From the NCBI GenBank assembly GCA_019748335.1, contig JAIEPP010000015.1, positions 1 to 36,329 on the forward strand: a DNA stretch of 36,329 nt, read 5' to 3'. This DNA comes from Xanthobacteraceae bacterium. Lineage in GTDB: Bacteria > Pseudomonadota > Alphaproteobacteria > Rhizobiales > Xanthobacteraceae. The notes beneath the pieces are model-generated. The model did not search any database, was not told the origin of the DNA, and was given only the letters and a program-made list of their open reading frames with translations. The translations under genes were made by a program, and so were the position numbers. Positions 15,875 to 23,918 of the stretch are shown here, piece by piece (position 1 is the first letter of the stretch; the number at the start of each line of letters is the position of its first letter).

Positions 15875-17116
15875 ATGAAAGCATCGACGCAAAATCGAAA
15901 GGACGTCTCCAAGCAACCGCTGCAGCGCGTGTACCGCGTTGGGCAATACGGCGTGGCGCTCGGCCTTCCGGCGGATCTCGAGCAAGCCTGCTTTCTGATG
16001 GCGCCGGGCAAGGACTACACGGTGGCCAACGATTTCCTGTACGGCCTGCATTGCGGCGCGTTCGACGAATACTGCCTGCTCGATCCGCCAGAATGGATGA
16101 ACCAGCGTCGTGACGGACCTTTGCTGCCCCGGAGTCTTTGGTCGACTGCTCAAGCTTTGGCCACCGGAATCGATGTGCTGGAAGCGCGAAACCTCAGCTT
16201 TCTCGAAATCGGCAATTCGGAACTGAAGCGGATCGGCAGCGATCTGGTGGCGCGCGGCGTCGAATCCGGCATTGGCTTTGTTCAGTCCACGGTCTTGAAG
16301 TGCTCTGCCTGGTGCCATTGGCGCAAGTTGCGCGAGCCGATCAAGGTATCGCACGGGACAATCCTATTTCGCATGGGACCCAAGGACAGCGCGCGTGCCC
16401 GCGAAACCAAGAAGGTGCACGCCGTCTTTACCCAACCGCTGACGACGACCAAGTTCATCTCCGAGATTCACATCGAGGCCATCATAGAAGAGGTCATGAA
16501 GACCGACGACGGCCACGGGCCCGCATTGCGCACGGCGGCGGACGCGGGTTTGCGCGGATCCGAACCGGGCAGCATCCTGATCCGGCATATGCCGCGCGCC
16601 GGCGATGTCGATCCGGCTCAACCGGCTAAGTTTCCACTGTGGGGCAAGGGCGGCAAGAAGCGCTATCCCGAACTTCCGATTTCGACCCTCGGCGTAAACG
16701 ATCGTTACCGGACGGGTAATCGCCGTCTCGCCGTAGCCCGCGCAATCGAGAAGGGCGGCAAGGAGCCCGAGGAACTGTTCCTCAAGCGTGACGGAACGCC
16801 GATCACCTACGCCAGCTTGCGACGCGCCTTTAAGAAGGCGTGCAAAGCACTCGGCATCGAGGGTCGCCTTCACTGGCTCCGGCACAGCTTCGCTGCGAAC
16901 TATTTGGCGAAGGGGGCGATGGACATGTGGACCGTTGCCCGACGGGCCGGCGTCACCATCTCGTTCGGCGAACTTACCAAGCTGACGGAAGCGCGTCAGT
17001 TCAGCCTGATGAAGCTCCTCGGACACAAGAGCATCGCCACCACGGAGATTTATCTAGAGCACGTGCATCGCGTGCTGTTCGCCAAGATGTCCGCCGCCGT
17101 GGAGACCATGCACTAA
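15875..17116 (+). CDS. Tyrosine recombinase, first gene of trio
   Basis: The 413-residue protein has a complete tyrosine-recombinase catalytic set: Arg227 in DAGLRGSEPGS, His333-x2-Arg336 in LHWLRHSFA, His384 in LLGHKSIATT and nucleophile Tyr393 in EIYLEH. A basic segment with KGGKKRYPELPI near 258-269 fits the beta-hairpin lysine. The N-terminal half (CGAFDEYCLLDPPEWM and onward) is long and lacks a standard core-binding domain I can name. Between box II and the GH motif is an insertion (TISFGELTKLTEARQ). It cuts and rejoins DNA strands during element integration. The stop TAA overlaps the next ATG by one base. No strong ribosome site precedes the ATG at 15875. Confidence 0.9.
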   Translation: MKASTQNRKDVSKQPLQRVYRVGQYGVALGLPADLEQACFLMAPGKDYTVANDFLYGLHCGAFDEYCLLDPPEWMNQRRDGPLLPRSLWSTAQALATGIDVLEARNLSFLEIGNSELKRIGSDLVARGVESGIGFVQSTVLKCSAWCHWRKLREPIKVSHGTILFRMGPKDSARARETKKVHAVFTQPLTTTKFISEIHIEAIIEEVMKTDDGHGPALRTAADAGLRGSEPGSILIRHMPRAGDVDPAQPAKFPLWGKGGKKRYPELPISTLGVNDRYRTGNRRLAVARAIEKGGKEPEELFLKRDGTPITYASLRRAFKKACKALGIEGRLHWLRHSFAANYLAKGAMDMWTVARRAGVTISFGELTKLTEARQFSLMKLLGHKSIATTEIYLEHVHRVLFAKMSAAVETMH

Positions 17117-18819
17117 TGACAAAGATTTCCATTCCACGGCGGACCTCAGGTCCCCGAAAGCACGATCCCCTGCTGATCAAGATCGAGACGGTCGCCGCCT
17201 CACAGAGCAAGACCGGCATGCTGCGGCGGTCGTTCTCCTTCGACTTCACCGCGCTACGCGATGGCCGAAAAAAGAGCGGGCGTGGACCGGCATTCTCCGG
17301 ACGTCCGCACCTGGCGGCCGAAATCGGCGCCGCCATCTCGAACTATGCCGAGGATCACAGCCCTCCCACCGGTACGCTCGAGGGATTTCGCGCCGCCTGT
17401 TCGCATCTCTGGCTTTCAATCGATGATTATGAATCGCGCAATCCCGGCTGCGGCCAGATCGACGCGATCAATCGTCTCCCGGGCCAGGTCTGGATCTCGT
17501 TCTGTCTTGCGCTCGCGCGGCTTAACCAGAATCACGCGCACGACGTGTACTCCATCATGAAGGCGCTCCTGCGCCGAGCGGAACCTGATGTCCATTTCGC
17601 GGCGCAGCTCTTTCCGAAGACGCAGACCGTCGTACGGCGCGAGACCACCGACCCGTATCCGGTCAAGACCGTTGAGGAGATCAAGCAGGCATTCCGGAAG
17701 GATCGACACGCCCTGCTCGCGCGCTTCGAAAAGGCGAACGCGCTCGCGGACCGGGGCGACCCACCGACGACAACCCTGGAACGCTACCATCGCGGTTTGG
17801 AGTCCTTCGGTGACGTCTGGACGCCCGCAAACACTCTGCGGTTCACGCGAGAAGTGTTGCTTCCCAGCCTTCCGGACACCGAGACCATCCGTCGGGATTA
17901 CGGGGTCTGGACCGTTCAAATCGGGATAGCACCGGACGCCCCGATGCCCGTAGCGGTGCCAGGCCAACCTGTGCGTTCACGTGGCGCAACTGCCAACGGA
18001 GCGGGGCTCATAGGCCTCTACCGCCATTTTATCCCAAGTTATCGCGATCTCGTCCCGTTCGCTGCTGAGGCCATCGCCCTCGAAGGCCTCAATCCGCAGT
18101 GCGTGATGGATTACGACCGCGAGAAATGTGTGCGCGACAGCATCGATCCTGATTTCGTGGCTTTAGGCACGCGCAAATCGCGGGCAAACGGCAAACTCAT
18201 CGAGACAATTTCCGGCAAGGAGGAGGATTCGCTTTCGGATCTGATTACCACGGCCATCCGCATCACCGAGCCGAACCGCGCCTACCTGGACAATATGCTC
18301 GATCGTCTTCGTGCAGCCGGCAAGCGCTCCAACGCCGGGGAAATTCAGCATCTCGAATTCCTGCGAAATCGCATTTGGCTGCCGCTCAAAGCACGGGACG
18401 TCGGCGTCGGTTGGCTACGGCAGGACAACGACTTTCGTCGGGCGGTCAACGAAATCCTCGTCCGTCACGACGTCAAGGAGGGTGGCGTCCACGCCCGCTG
18501 GGACAGTCGCCGCTTCCGCGACCGCAAGGCAGGCACTGTGTACAAAAAGAGCAAATCGCTGGAGCAGGTGCGCATCGCGTTGAACCAGTCTTGCTTGAAC
18601 ATGCCGGACCTCTACGTCACCACGCCCGGCAGTACGCACGCGGATAACGATTTCCTTCGGCAGCGTTTCGAGAAGCTCGCCGCCTTCCAAGACTGGCCGA
18701 CGCTTCCGCCGAAGGCCCCCATCAGCGTGGTCAGCTCCATGGAGATGATCGTCACCGCACAGGGCCGCGAATGGCTCGCCTCACGCAATTCCGCCAGCGC
18801 GTCCCGCATGGAGTCCTGA
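17116..18819 (+). CDS. Large recombinase-associated protein, second gene of trio
   Basis: The 567-residue protein sits between two recombinases but I cannot find an R-HxxR-GH-Y set in it. It has a basic N-terminus (TKISIPRRTSGPRKHD), predominantly helical structure and conserved-looking blocks such as GLIGLYRHFIPSYRDLVPF and FLRNRIWLPLKARDVG. It contains only a few cysteines. Position, size and its one-base overlap with the first gene (stop and start share an A) argue that it is an obligate partner in strand exchange, as in three-gene recombinase modules. A diverged recombinase fold without catalysis and an architectural protein are both possible. Confidence 0.8.
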   Translation: MTKISIPRRTSGPRKHDPLLIKIETVAASQSKTGMLRRSFSFDFTALRDGRKKSGRGPAFSGRPHLAAEIGAAISNYAEDHSPPTGTLEGFRAACSHLWLSIDDYESRNPGCGQIDAINRLPGQVWISFCLALARLNQNHAHDVYSIMKALLRRAEPDVHFAAQLFPKTQTVVRRETTDPYPVKTVEEIKQAFRKDRHALLARFEKANALADRGDPPTTTLERYHRGLESFGDVWTPANTLRFTREVLLPSLPDTETIRRDYGVWTVQIGIAPDAPMPVAVPGQPVRSRGATANGAGLIGLYRHFIPSYRDLVPFAAEAIALEGLNPQCVMDYDREKCVRDSIDPDFVALGTRKSRANGKLIETISGKEEDSLSDLITTAIRITEPNRAYLDNMLDRLRAAGKRSNAGEIQHLEFLRNRIWLPLKARDVGVGWLRQDNDFRRAVNEILVRHDVKEGGVHARWDSRRFRDRKAGTVYKKSKSLEQVRIALNQSCLNMPDLYVTTPGSTHADNDFLRQRFEKLAAFQDWPTLPPKAPISVVSSMEMIVTAQGREWLASRNSASASRMES

Positions 18820-18820
18820 A

Positions 18821-20644
18821 GTGATCCGCATTCCCACCGACATCCACATACGAATTCTCTGGGGCAACCTGTCCTCTGACCCGGCTTCCCCCGGGTTCCT
18901 CGATCAGAAGGTCGCGGTCTCGACCGACGAATGTCCCGACGGCTCGCGCGTGCGCGACAATCGTTGGATCTTCCCGGCCGACATCTGCACCAAGCACGGC
19001 CTACGTTACCGGGTCATCGATTTCGACATCCCGATCGGGAAAGCCTCCCTTCTCGACCCGCAGTTCGCCGATCTTCTTTTGTGGGCGAAGCGGCACATGA
19101 TAGCCGTGCTGGCCCGCCCGAGTCGGGGCATGCTTCACCTCGCGTCAGTCCGCGGAGAATTCTTCTTCGTCAAGGCGCTGGTCAAGTTCGTGGCGACCAA
19201 TCGTCGCGGAAACGGCGATGCGAGCCTCGCGTCAATGACTCAGAAGCAGGCGAACAACTTCGCACGAACGATGTCGGCTGACTGGAAGGCCGACAACTCC
19301 TTCCTGAAGTTCGAGATCTTCATCCGACGCATCCAGAAATTCGGTGCCGACGGCCTGAATGGAGACCAGTTCTCGCTTGAGGCGTTCCGCGCCATCATGC
19401 TTGCTTGCAAGAACAATCTCTCGGCCACAAAACACTGGTCCATCGTGAACGCCGCCGAGAAGGCGGCCGAGGACGACATCATCCCATATCCGCCCTTGCC
19501 CGACGAGTATTGCCGACAGGCGCTCGCGATCGCCCGCTTCTACCGGGACGTGCTCGCTGTTCACCTCATCAAGCATGCGCGCAAGTACATGGAGCTCTAC
19601 AAGAAGAACGAACATGCCGGTTACAGCGACTGGGCAAAGTCGTATCGTTGGCCTGTTTCCGAACTCCCCTTCACGGCCGACTACCAGTTTCCCCCGACCA
19701 ACTGGCGCCACACCTCCCTGCTAATCACCTTGATGCAGACCGCGAACGCCCACGAGGTGTTGTTGTTCACGGGTGCCCGAAACTGCGAATTCCTGATGAT
19801 GAACCAGAAATGCCTGGCATCCGAGGAAGACGACGCGGGCATCATCCACTCCATCCGTTTCAAGAACACGCCGTCGCTCGCCGGCGCCAAGGTCGGTTGG
19901 CCTGTTCCACAGTGCGTCGTCGATGCGGTAAAAACCCAGATCGAACTCGCGAAGGCTGTCGGGTCGTCCAGCGGCGTGTGGCTGTCGCCGCGAACACTCG
20001 TGCGCCCGTTGTGCGATAATCTGGTGTCGATGCTCCAGCGGTTCGCCGTCTTCCACCAGCTCGATCCGGCGGTCGGCGAGGCGAAGACCGTGAACGTGCA
20101 GCGGTTCCGGCCCACGATCGCGCGGTTGGTATATCTGGCTGAGGGTGCCGACGTCCGCCTGGTCAAGCGGGTCTTGGGTCACCGTTGGGTGACGACGACC
20201 ATCGCTTATCTGAAGATGTCCCCGTACATCCAGGAGGAGCTCAACCTCAACCGCTACGCCACGGGCGAAGATCCTCCGACAAAGCCAGGCCCTACCTGCG
20301 CCGAGATGGATCTCACACCGAAGTCGCTTTCAGCCCTGCTTCTCGCGCTGAAGCATCAGGGCCGCCGCCTTCACGCCATCGGTCCCGGCGTTTTCGTGAC
20401 CACGGACGTCGGCGCGCACAACGAAGAGATCATCCCTATCGACGCCACGGAGGCTCTTTCGTTCGTCGTCGATTGGATGACCAAGGCGCCGGCCCGGCGG
20501 GACGACCGCGTCTACGAGTGGCTGACCGGCGAGGCAAACCGCATCGCGTCTACCGCAGAAGTCCACTACCGGCCACCAACGGGCCGGCACCACATCGCCT
20601 ACGATAGCATCATGAAAGGAGTATCTCGTGTCGAAGCAGCCTAA
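18821..20644 (+). CDS. Tyrosine recombinase-like protein, third gene of trio
   Basis: This 607-residue protein ends in a tyrosine-recombinase-like domain: Arg320 in LFTGARNCEFL, Arg430 in VQRFRPTIAR, His454 in VLGHRWVTTT and Tyr463 in IAYLKM. The usual histidine of box II is glutamine (Gln427), so activity may be altered. About 140 extra residues follow the catalytic tyrosine, which is unusual, and the N-terminal 290 residues are unassigned. The start is GTG at 18821, one base after the TGA of the previous gene, implying coupled translation. It is longer than standalone integrases and fits the large third partner in trio elements. Confidence 0.85.
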   Translation: MIRIPTDIHIRILWGNLSSDPASPGFLDQKVAVSTDECPDGSRVRDNRWIFPADICTKHGLRYRVIDFDIPIGKASLLDPQFADLLLWAKRHMIAVLARPSRGMLHLASVRGEFFFVKALVKFVATNRRGNGDASLASMTQKQANNFARTMSADWKADNSFLKFEIFIRRIQKFGADGLNGDQFSLEAFRAIMLACKNNLSATKHWSIVNAAEKAAEDDIIPYPPLPDEYCRQALAIARFYRDVLAVHLIKHARKYMELYKKNEHAGYSDWAKSYRWPVSELPFTADYQFPPTNWRHTSLLITLMQTANAHEVLLFTGARNCEFLMMNQKCLASEEDDAGIIHSIRFKNTPSLAGAKVGWPVPQCVVDAVKTQIELAKAVGSSSGVWLSPRTLVRPLCDNLVSMLQRFAVFHQLDPAVGEAKTVNVQRFRPTIARLVYLAEGADVRLVKRVLGHRWVTTTIAYLKMSPYIQEELNLNRYATGEDPPTKPGPTCAEMDLTPKSLSALLLALKHQGRRLHAIGPGVFVTTDVGAHNEEIIPIDATEALSFVVDWMTKAPARRDDRVYEWLTGEANRIASTAEVHYRPPTGRHHIAYDSIMKGVSRVEAA

Positions 20645-21128
20645 AAAGACGAAGGCGGCGATGAAGCCGAACAAGGGCGCTGAGGCGCGGAAGGCGTCCA
20701 TCGGCCCCCGCGTGACCCAACGCCTGAAGGATCTCCGGGATGCCATTGCGGCGGGCAACGTCAGCGGGCCCTTCAGCAAGAGCTTTGTTCTCCGATGGAT
20801 CAAGGTCGACAAGCACACCATCAAAGATCGCAAGTACCACGCGGGATCAGCGAAGAAGATCGAGGATTTTCTGCTTGAGACCGACCGGTCCTGTGGCGTC
20901 GTCGAACGCAAGCCGAAGAAGCCGAAGAAGCGCTCGATGCGCGAACAGATGGTCGCCATGGCGCGGGAAGCGGAAGTCATGCGATTGCGGATGCAATGCC
21001 AGATCGACGACCTGACGGATCGGCTCCAGCCGAAAGGCAAGGTACGCCGCCCGGATCCAAAGAATTTCCGTAGCATCGTGCGGGTAGGCAATCCGCTCAC
21101 CGGCACGCCGGGCGGCCATGCGGCGTGA
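20628..21128 (+). CDS. Small basic coiled-coil protein, fourth gene of recombinase operon
   Basis: The 166-residue protein is strongly basic at its start (SKQPKKTKAAMKPNKG). It has a middle segment that could form a winged or HTH-like fold (VLRWIKVDKHTIKDRKYH), then a lysine-rich linker and a helix with coiled-coil potential (MREQMVAMAREAEVMRLRM). Tn554 and related trio modules carry a small TnpC-like DNA-binding accessory in this place, which is the best analogy. The GTG start at 20628 has AAAGGAG a few bases upstream and overlaps the third recombinase gene by 17 bases. Confidence 0.75.
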   Translation: MSKQPKKTKAAMKPNKGAEARKASIGPRVTQRLKDLRDAIAAGNVSGPFSKSFVLRWIKVDKHTIKDRKYHAGSAKKIEDFLLETDRSCGVVERKPKKPKKRSMREQMVAMAREAEVMRLRMQCQIDDLTDRLQPKGKVRRPDPKNFRSIVRVGNPLTGTPGGHAA

Positions 21129-21258
21129 GGGTCAACAGATCACCGCACGACTTCGCCGGCATCAATGGACACATGAAACCTCAAGCCCTGGCAATTGAAA
21201 CTCTGCCCTCGGGCGGAACGAAGGTCGGCCGGGAGGATTCATTTGGGCAGGAGCTGCC

Positions 21259-21516
21259 ATGTTGATGAAGGAACGACGACCGGCTTTCCGCACGACGCGG
21301 GGATGGGCGATTCTGGCGTTGAAGGAAGCGGGCGCGATACAAGAATGCGAAGAGCACGGCTGGATGAGGGACCGGACCGACCCGCACGCGCGTGAGCGTG
21401 CTCTCGAGGTCGCGCGCCTGGATCTTCCATCGGGCATTTCGCCGGAGGGTGCGCGCGCCGCGATCCTCGAAGTCCTCGGCTCGGTCGGCGATACCTGCCA
21501 CGAGTGCCCGGAATAG
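21259..21516 (+). CDS. Small conserved hypothetical protein, 85 residues
   Basis: This short protein (AFRTTRGWAILALKEAGAI, CEEHGWMRDRTDPHARERA, terminal DTCHECPE) is of a type I recall from many rhizobial accessory regions, without known function. It has one early cysteine and a terminal C-x2-C pair, and a helical pattern. The ATG at 21259 has GGCAGGAG six bases upstream, which supports translation. It stands alone, 130 bases after the recombinase operon, and may be cargo of that element or a remnant beside it. Confidence 0.65.
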   Translation: MLMKERRPAFRTTRGWAILALKEAGAIQECEEHGWMRDRTDPHARERALEVARLDLPSGISPEGARAAILEVLGSVGDTCHECPE

Positions 21517-21580
21517 AAAAGCCGATGCCTGGTGGGATGCAGGATATGAGTGGCGCGCGGGCATTACTGTCCCTTCGCCT

Positions 21581-22072
21581 TCAACCTTCCCAAACCGTGT
21601 TTTGCCCGGCCACCGTAAGAAACGGCCGATCTTCCCTCATCTCGACCAAACCGAGCTCGATCAGTTTTGAAACATGGTCTTTGTTCAAGATAAGCCATCG
21701 CTTTCCGGCGATGTCCTTCATTGTCCATCGCAAATCGATGGCATCAAGACCGAACCGGGCAAGTGGATCGTCGTCATCTTGCATCCGTGTACCTTTTAGC
21801 TTCGCGGAGTGGACTCTCGACGGGCGCACAAGTTCCACTCGCATCGATCTCCCGTTATCGTCACGTTGGCGAACGGCCCTCTTGCACCAAAGTGCACATT
21901 CCGTCCAGACTCCGTTCTTTTGTACGGGATGAAACCGATCGATCACGTTCGACATCATTGCCGATGCCTCGGATAACGCTTGAGCGGGCGATCCATTTCC
22001 GATGCCGGTCGGGCAGACTTCGAGCAAGGGCGATGTCGTCCTCAAGTTCCTCCAATGATCGCGATCAAGCAA
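21581..22072 (-). CDS. Hypothetical protein downstream of integrase
   Basis: I do not recognise this 163-residue protein. The frame starts with a TTG at 22072 that overlaps the stop of the integrase gene by 8 bases. A later ATG at 21958 would give 125 residues and begins the part that looks most protein-like. Its C-terminal half (LRWTMKDIAGKRWLILNKDH, then KLIELGLVEMREDRPFLTV) resembles a winged-helix layout with a recognition-like helix, but this is only a pattern impression. It is probably co-transcribed with the integrase. Confidence 0.5.
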   Translation of the reverse strand: MLDRDHWRNLRTTSPLLEVCPTGIGNGSPAQALSEASAMMSNVIDRFHPVQKNGVWTECALWCKRAVRQRDDNGRSMRVELVRPSRVHSAKLKGTRMQDDDDPLARFGLDAIDLRWTMKDIAGKRWLILNKDHVSKLIELGLVEMREDRPFLTVAGQNTVWEG

Positions 22073-23729
22073 CGCGCGCTTGCGCTTCTTTCGACGATCG
22101 CTCCTGGTGAAGCAAAGCTACCGCCCGCGCGATCACATCGTTACCGGCCGCGCGCTGAACGTTAAGCTCAGTCCCACTCACGTCGTAGGTCGGAAAAAGC
22201 TCCATCCAGGCCGCCGTTATGTCGACGGGAAAGAAACCGTAGTCCTCGCCGGCGATCTTGAACGCATGACCTTGGATATAATGCCTGACCTCACGGTCCA
22301 TTGCGATCCGGCGGCACTCGGTCTTGAACCGATGGCGAAACCCATGGTTGGGCGCCACTGAGCGCTTCTCGATGCCGGCCACTTTCCGGGCCCACTCGGC
22401 CAATCCTTCCGAGCGTGTCTTATGTATGACGAGGTGGTCGTCCTTCAGTTTTTTCGGAGCGAAGAACAGAGGCATGCCTTCGCGGCGCCGGACGAAATCG
22501 AGAAACCCCTGTTGGATGAGATCGCGGTGGATCGGCACTAGTCGGGGACGGCCGTTCTTGCTCTGCTGGATATCGATGGCCCAGACCCCGGCTTCGGGGA
22601 TGATGTGCTTCGCTTCCAATCGGGTAATTTCGGAAACCCGCGCTCCGGTATAGGCCAATACCCAAGGGACCCAGCGTCGCGTGTTGGCCACATCCTCGCC
22701 GACTTCCGGCTGGGGTTCCAGACTTGCCTTCAGGATCGCATACACTTCGCCGCTGCGCAGATCCTTTTCCCGCTTTCGAGGCAGAGGTTGGCCGGGTGGG
22801 TGAACCGTGTCGCAAGGATTTACGTCTATCAGGCCGCCTTTTCGGGCCGAATTGAACACGGTCTTGATGGCGGCGAAATAGCCGTCCCTGATCCGCACGT
22901 CACTCAGACCCTCCGGCTTCTTCGCGCGCGGCTCCTTCAAATGCTTGATCCAGCGCCGGAGTTCGGTCGCAGAAACCCTCGCAACTTCATCGTGGCCCAG
23001 GAAGGCGATAAATTTGTCGATACAGGACTTGAAGGACGCGTGCGAGTCGCGTTTGGCTTCGGCTTGCGTGCGTATCCAGGATGCGCAAAGGCCGGACAGT
23101 GTCGTCGTCTCCGAATCCGGCCACGCCGGGTAGATAGGTTCGTCTCGATCCTCACGGAGATCGCCATTACATCTTTTGATGGCCACGCGGCACGCATGTT
23201 TGGCGGCTTGTTGCGCCGCCTGTATCAACCGCCAGCGGATGCCGGCATCGACGATCAAGCCCCGCGCTTCCAATATGGCGTCCACGTGATCGCCGTGAAG
23301 AAATTCGAGCCGATCGTAGTCGAAGCCGGGCGAGGTGAATTCTCTCGGCACCTCGCTGTCGATCTCCTGCATGATCTGCAGCGTATAGTTTGCGCCGGAC
23401 GCCGTATCCTCATTTCGCGGCGGGTAAAGCTCGAGCCAACGCTTGTGGATCTCTCCGGCAAGGGCCTGTATGTGCAAAGACGAAAGGCCGCTCGGTCGAC
23501 CGCTTCTCAGCGCCGCCCACTTCACCTCGACGGCGCGATCGTGCTCGGCCCAGGCAGCCTCGGCCTTGACCTTGTCCCGGCCCAGGCGTTTCTTTTCTTC
23601 GCGTTTATCGCGACGTGGGCCGTCCTGGGCCGAACTCGCGTCCAGTTCGCGCAGAGCCCGCCGCACGTCGTCGGGTATCCGACGCCGGTAATGATAGACG
23701 CCGTCGCGATCCTGAATTAGCCCCCGCAT
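22065..23729 (-). CDS. Tyrosine-type site-specific integrase
   Basis: The 554-residue integrase has Arg364 in AYTGARVSEI, His462-x2-Arg465 in NHGFRHRFK, His488 in IQGHAF and Tyr497 in GEDYGFF. An N-terminal VYHYRRRIPDDVRRAL block is the DUF6538-like arm region often found in phage and island integrases. A SAM-like core-binding domain lies at about 205-300. It is the same type as the integrase at 34941-36212 but about 130 residues longer, mainly in the N-terminal half. It is transcribed away from the HTH-dynamin operon across 177 bases. The ATG at 23729 begins the conserved part. No tRNA lies next to it, so its own att site is not evident. Confidence 0.9.
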   Translation of the reverse strand: MRGLIQDRDGVYHYRRRIPDDVRRALRELDASSAQDGPRRDKREEKKRLGRDKVKAEAAWAEHDRAVEVKWAALRSGRPSGLSSLHIQALAGEIHKRWLELYPPRNEDTASGANYTLQIMQEIDSEVPREFTSPGFDYDRLEFLHGDHVDAILEARGLIVDAGIRWRLIQAAQQAAKHACRVAIKRCNGDLREDRDEPIYPAWPDSETTTLSGLCASWIRTQAEAKRDSHASFKSCIDKFIAFLGHDEVARVSATELRRWIKHLKEPRAKKPEGLSDVRIRDGYFAAIKTVFNSARKGGLIDVNPCDTVHPPGQPLPRKREKDLRSGEVYAILKASLEPQPEVGEDVANTRRWVPWVLAYTGARVSEITRLEAKHIIPEAGVWAIDIQQSKNGRPRLVPIHRDLIQQGFLDFVRRREGMPLFFAPKKLKDDHLVIHKTRSEGLAEWARKVAGIEKRSVAPNHGFRHRFKTECRRIAMDREVRHYIQGHAFKIAGEDYGFFPVDITAAWMELFPTYDVSGTELNVQRAAGNDVIARAVALLHQERSSKEAQARVA

Positions 23730-23865
23730 GTGCTCTGCCCCCGAAAACAGCACCGTAATAAAGCGAAGGCGTAAGAATTTCGGCCGCGGCATCCGTCGCA
23801 TTTCGCGGATTTCGCCAACCGTTTTGTAAGTTTACCCCTTTCGCGTCTCTCCAGAAACAATTCGG

Positions 23866-23893
23866 TTGACCGCTAGATGCGTTTATGTAACGT
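23866..23893 (+). promoter_or_regulatory. Possible promoter of the HTH-dynamin operon
   Basis: TTGACC (23866-23871) resembles a -35 hexamer, and TAACGT (23888-23893) is a weak -10 candidate 16 bases downstream. The -10 candidate lies inside the palindrome at 23880-23903, so a repressor bound there would block initiation. The match is approximate. Confidence 0.3.
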
Positions 23894-23903
23894 TTCATAA
23901 ACG
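23880..23903. promoter_or_regulatory. Palindromic operator upstream of the HTH-dynamin gene
   Basis: The arms CGTTTATG (23880-23887) and CATAAACG (23896-23903) are exact reverse complements. The centre contains AACGTT on the same axis, so only one base pair of the 24-base site breaks symmetry. It lies 15 bases before the preferred ATG of a gene whose product begins with an XRE-type helix-turn-helix. Autoregulation by that domain is the natural reading. Confidence 0.65.
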
Positions 23904-23918
23904 TAAATGGAAGGTTCC

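Larger units (their letters stand above)
15545..21128 (+). mobile_element. Candidate recombinase-trio mobile module (Tn554/RIT/GMT-like layout)
   Basis: Four same-strand genes overlap or nearly touch (15875-17116, 17116-18819, 18821-20644, 20628-21128). Two have tyrosine-recombinase motifs, one large middle protein lacks them, and a small basic protein follows. This resembles Tn554-type transposons, recombinase-in-trio elements and the gamma-mobile-trio modules, which I know from the literature only in outline. The right boundary is set at the last stop. Element ends were not identified, so cargo extent is unknown. Confidence 0.6.

Noticed and set aside
22605..23720. Plus-strand frame of 371 codons
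   Set aside because: It is antisense to an integrase with a complete catalytic set and has shadow composition.
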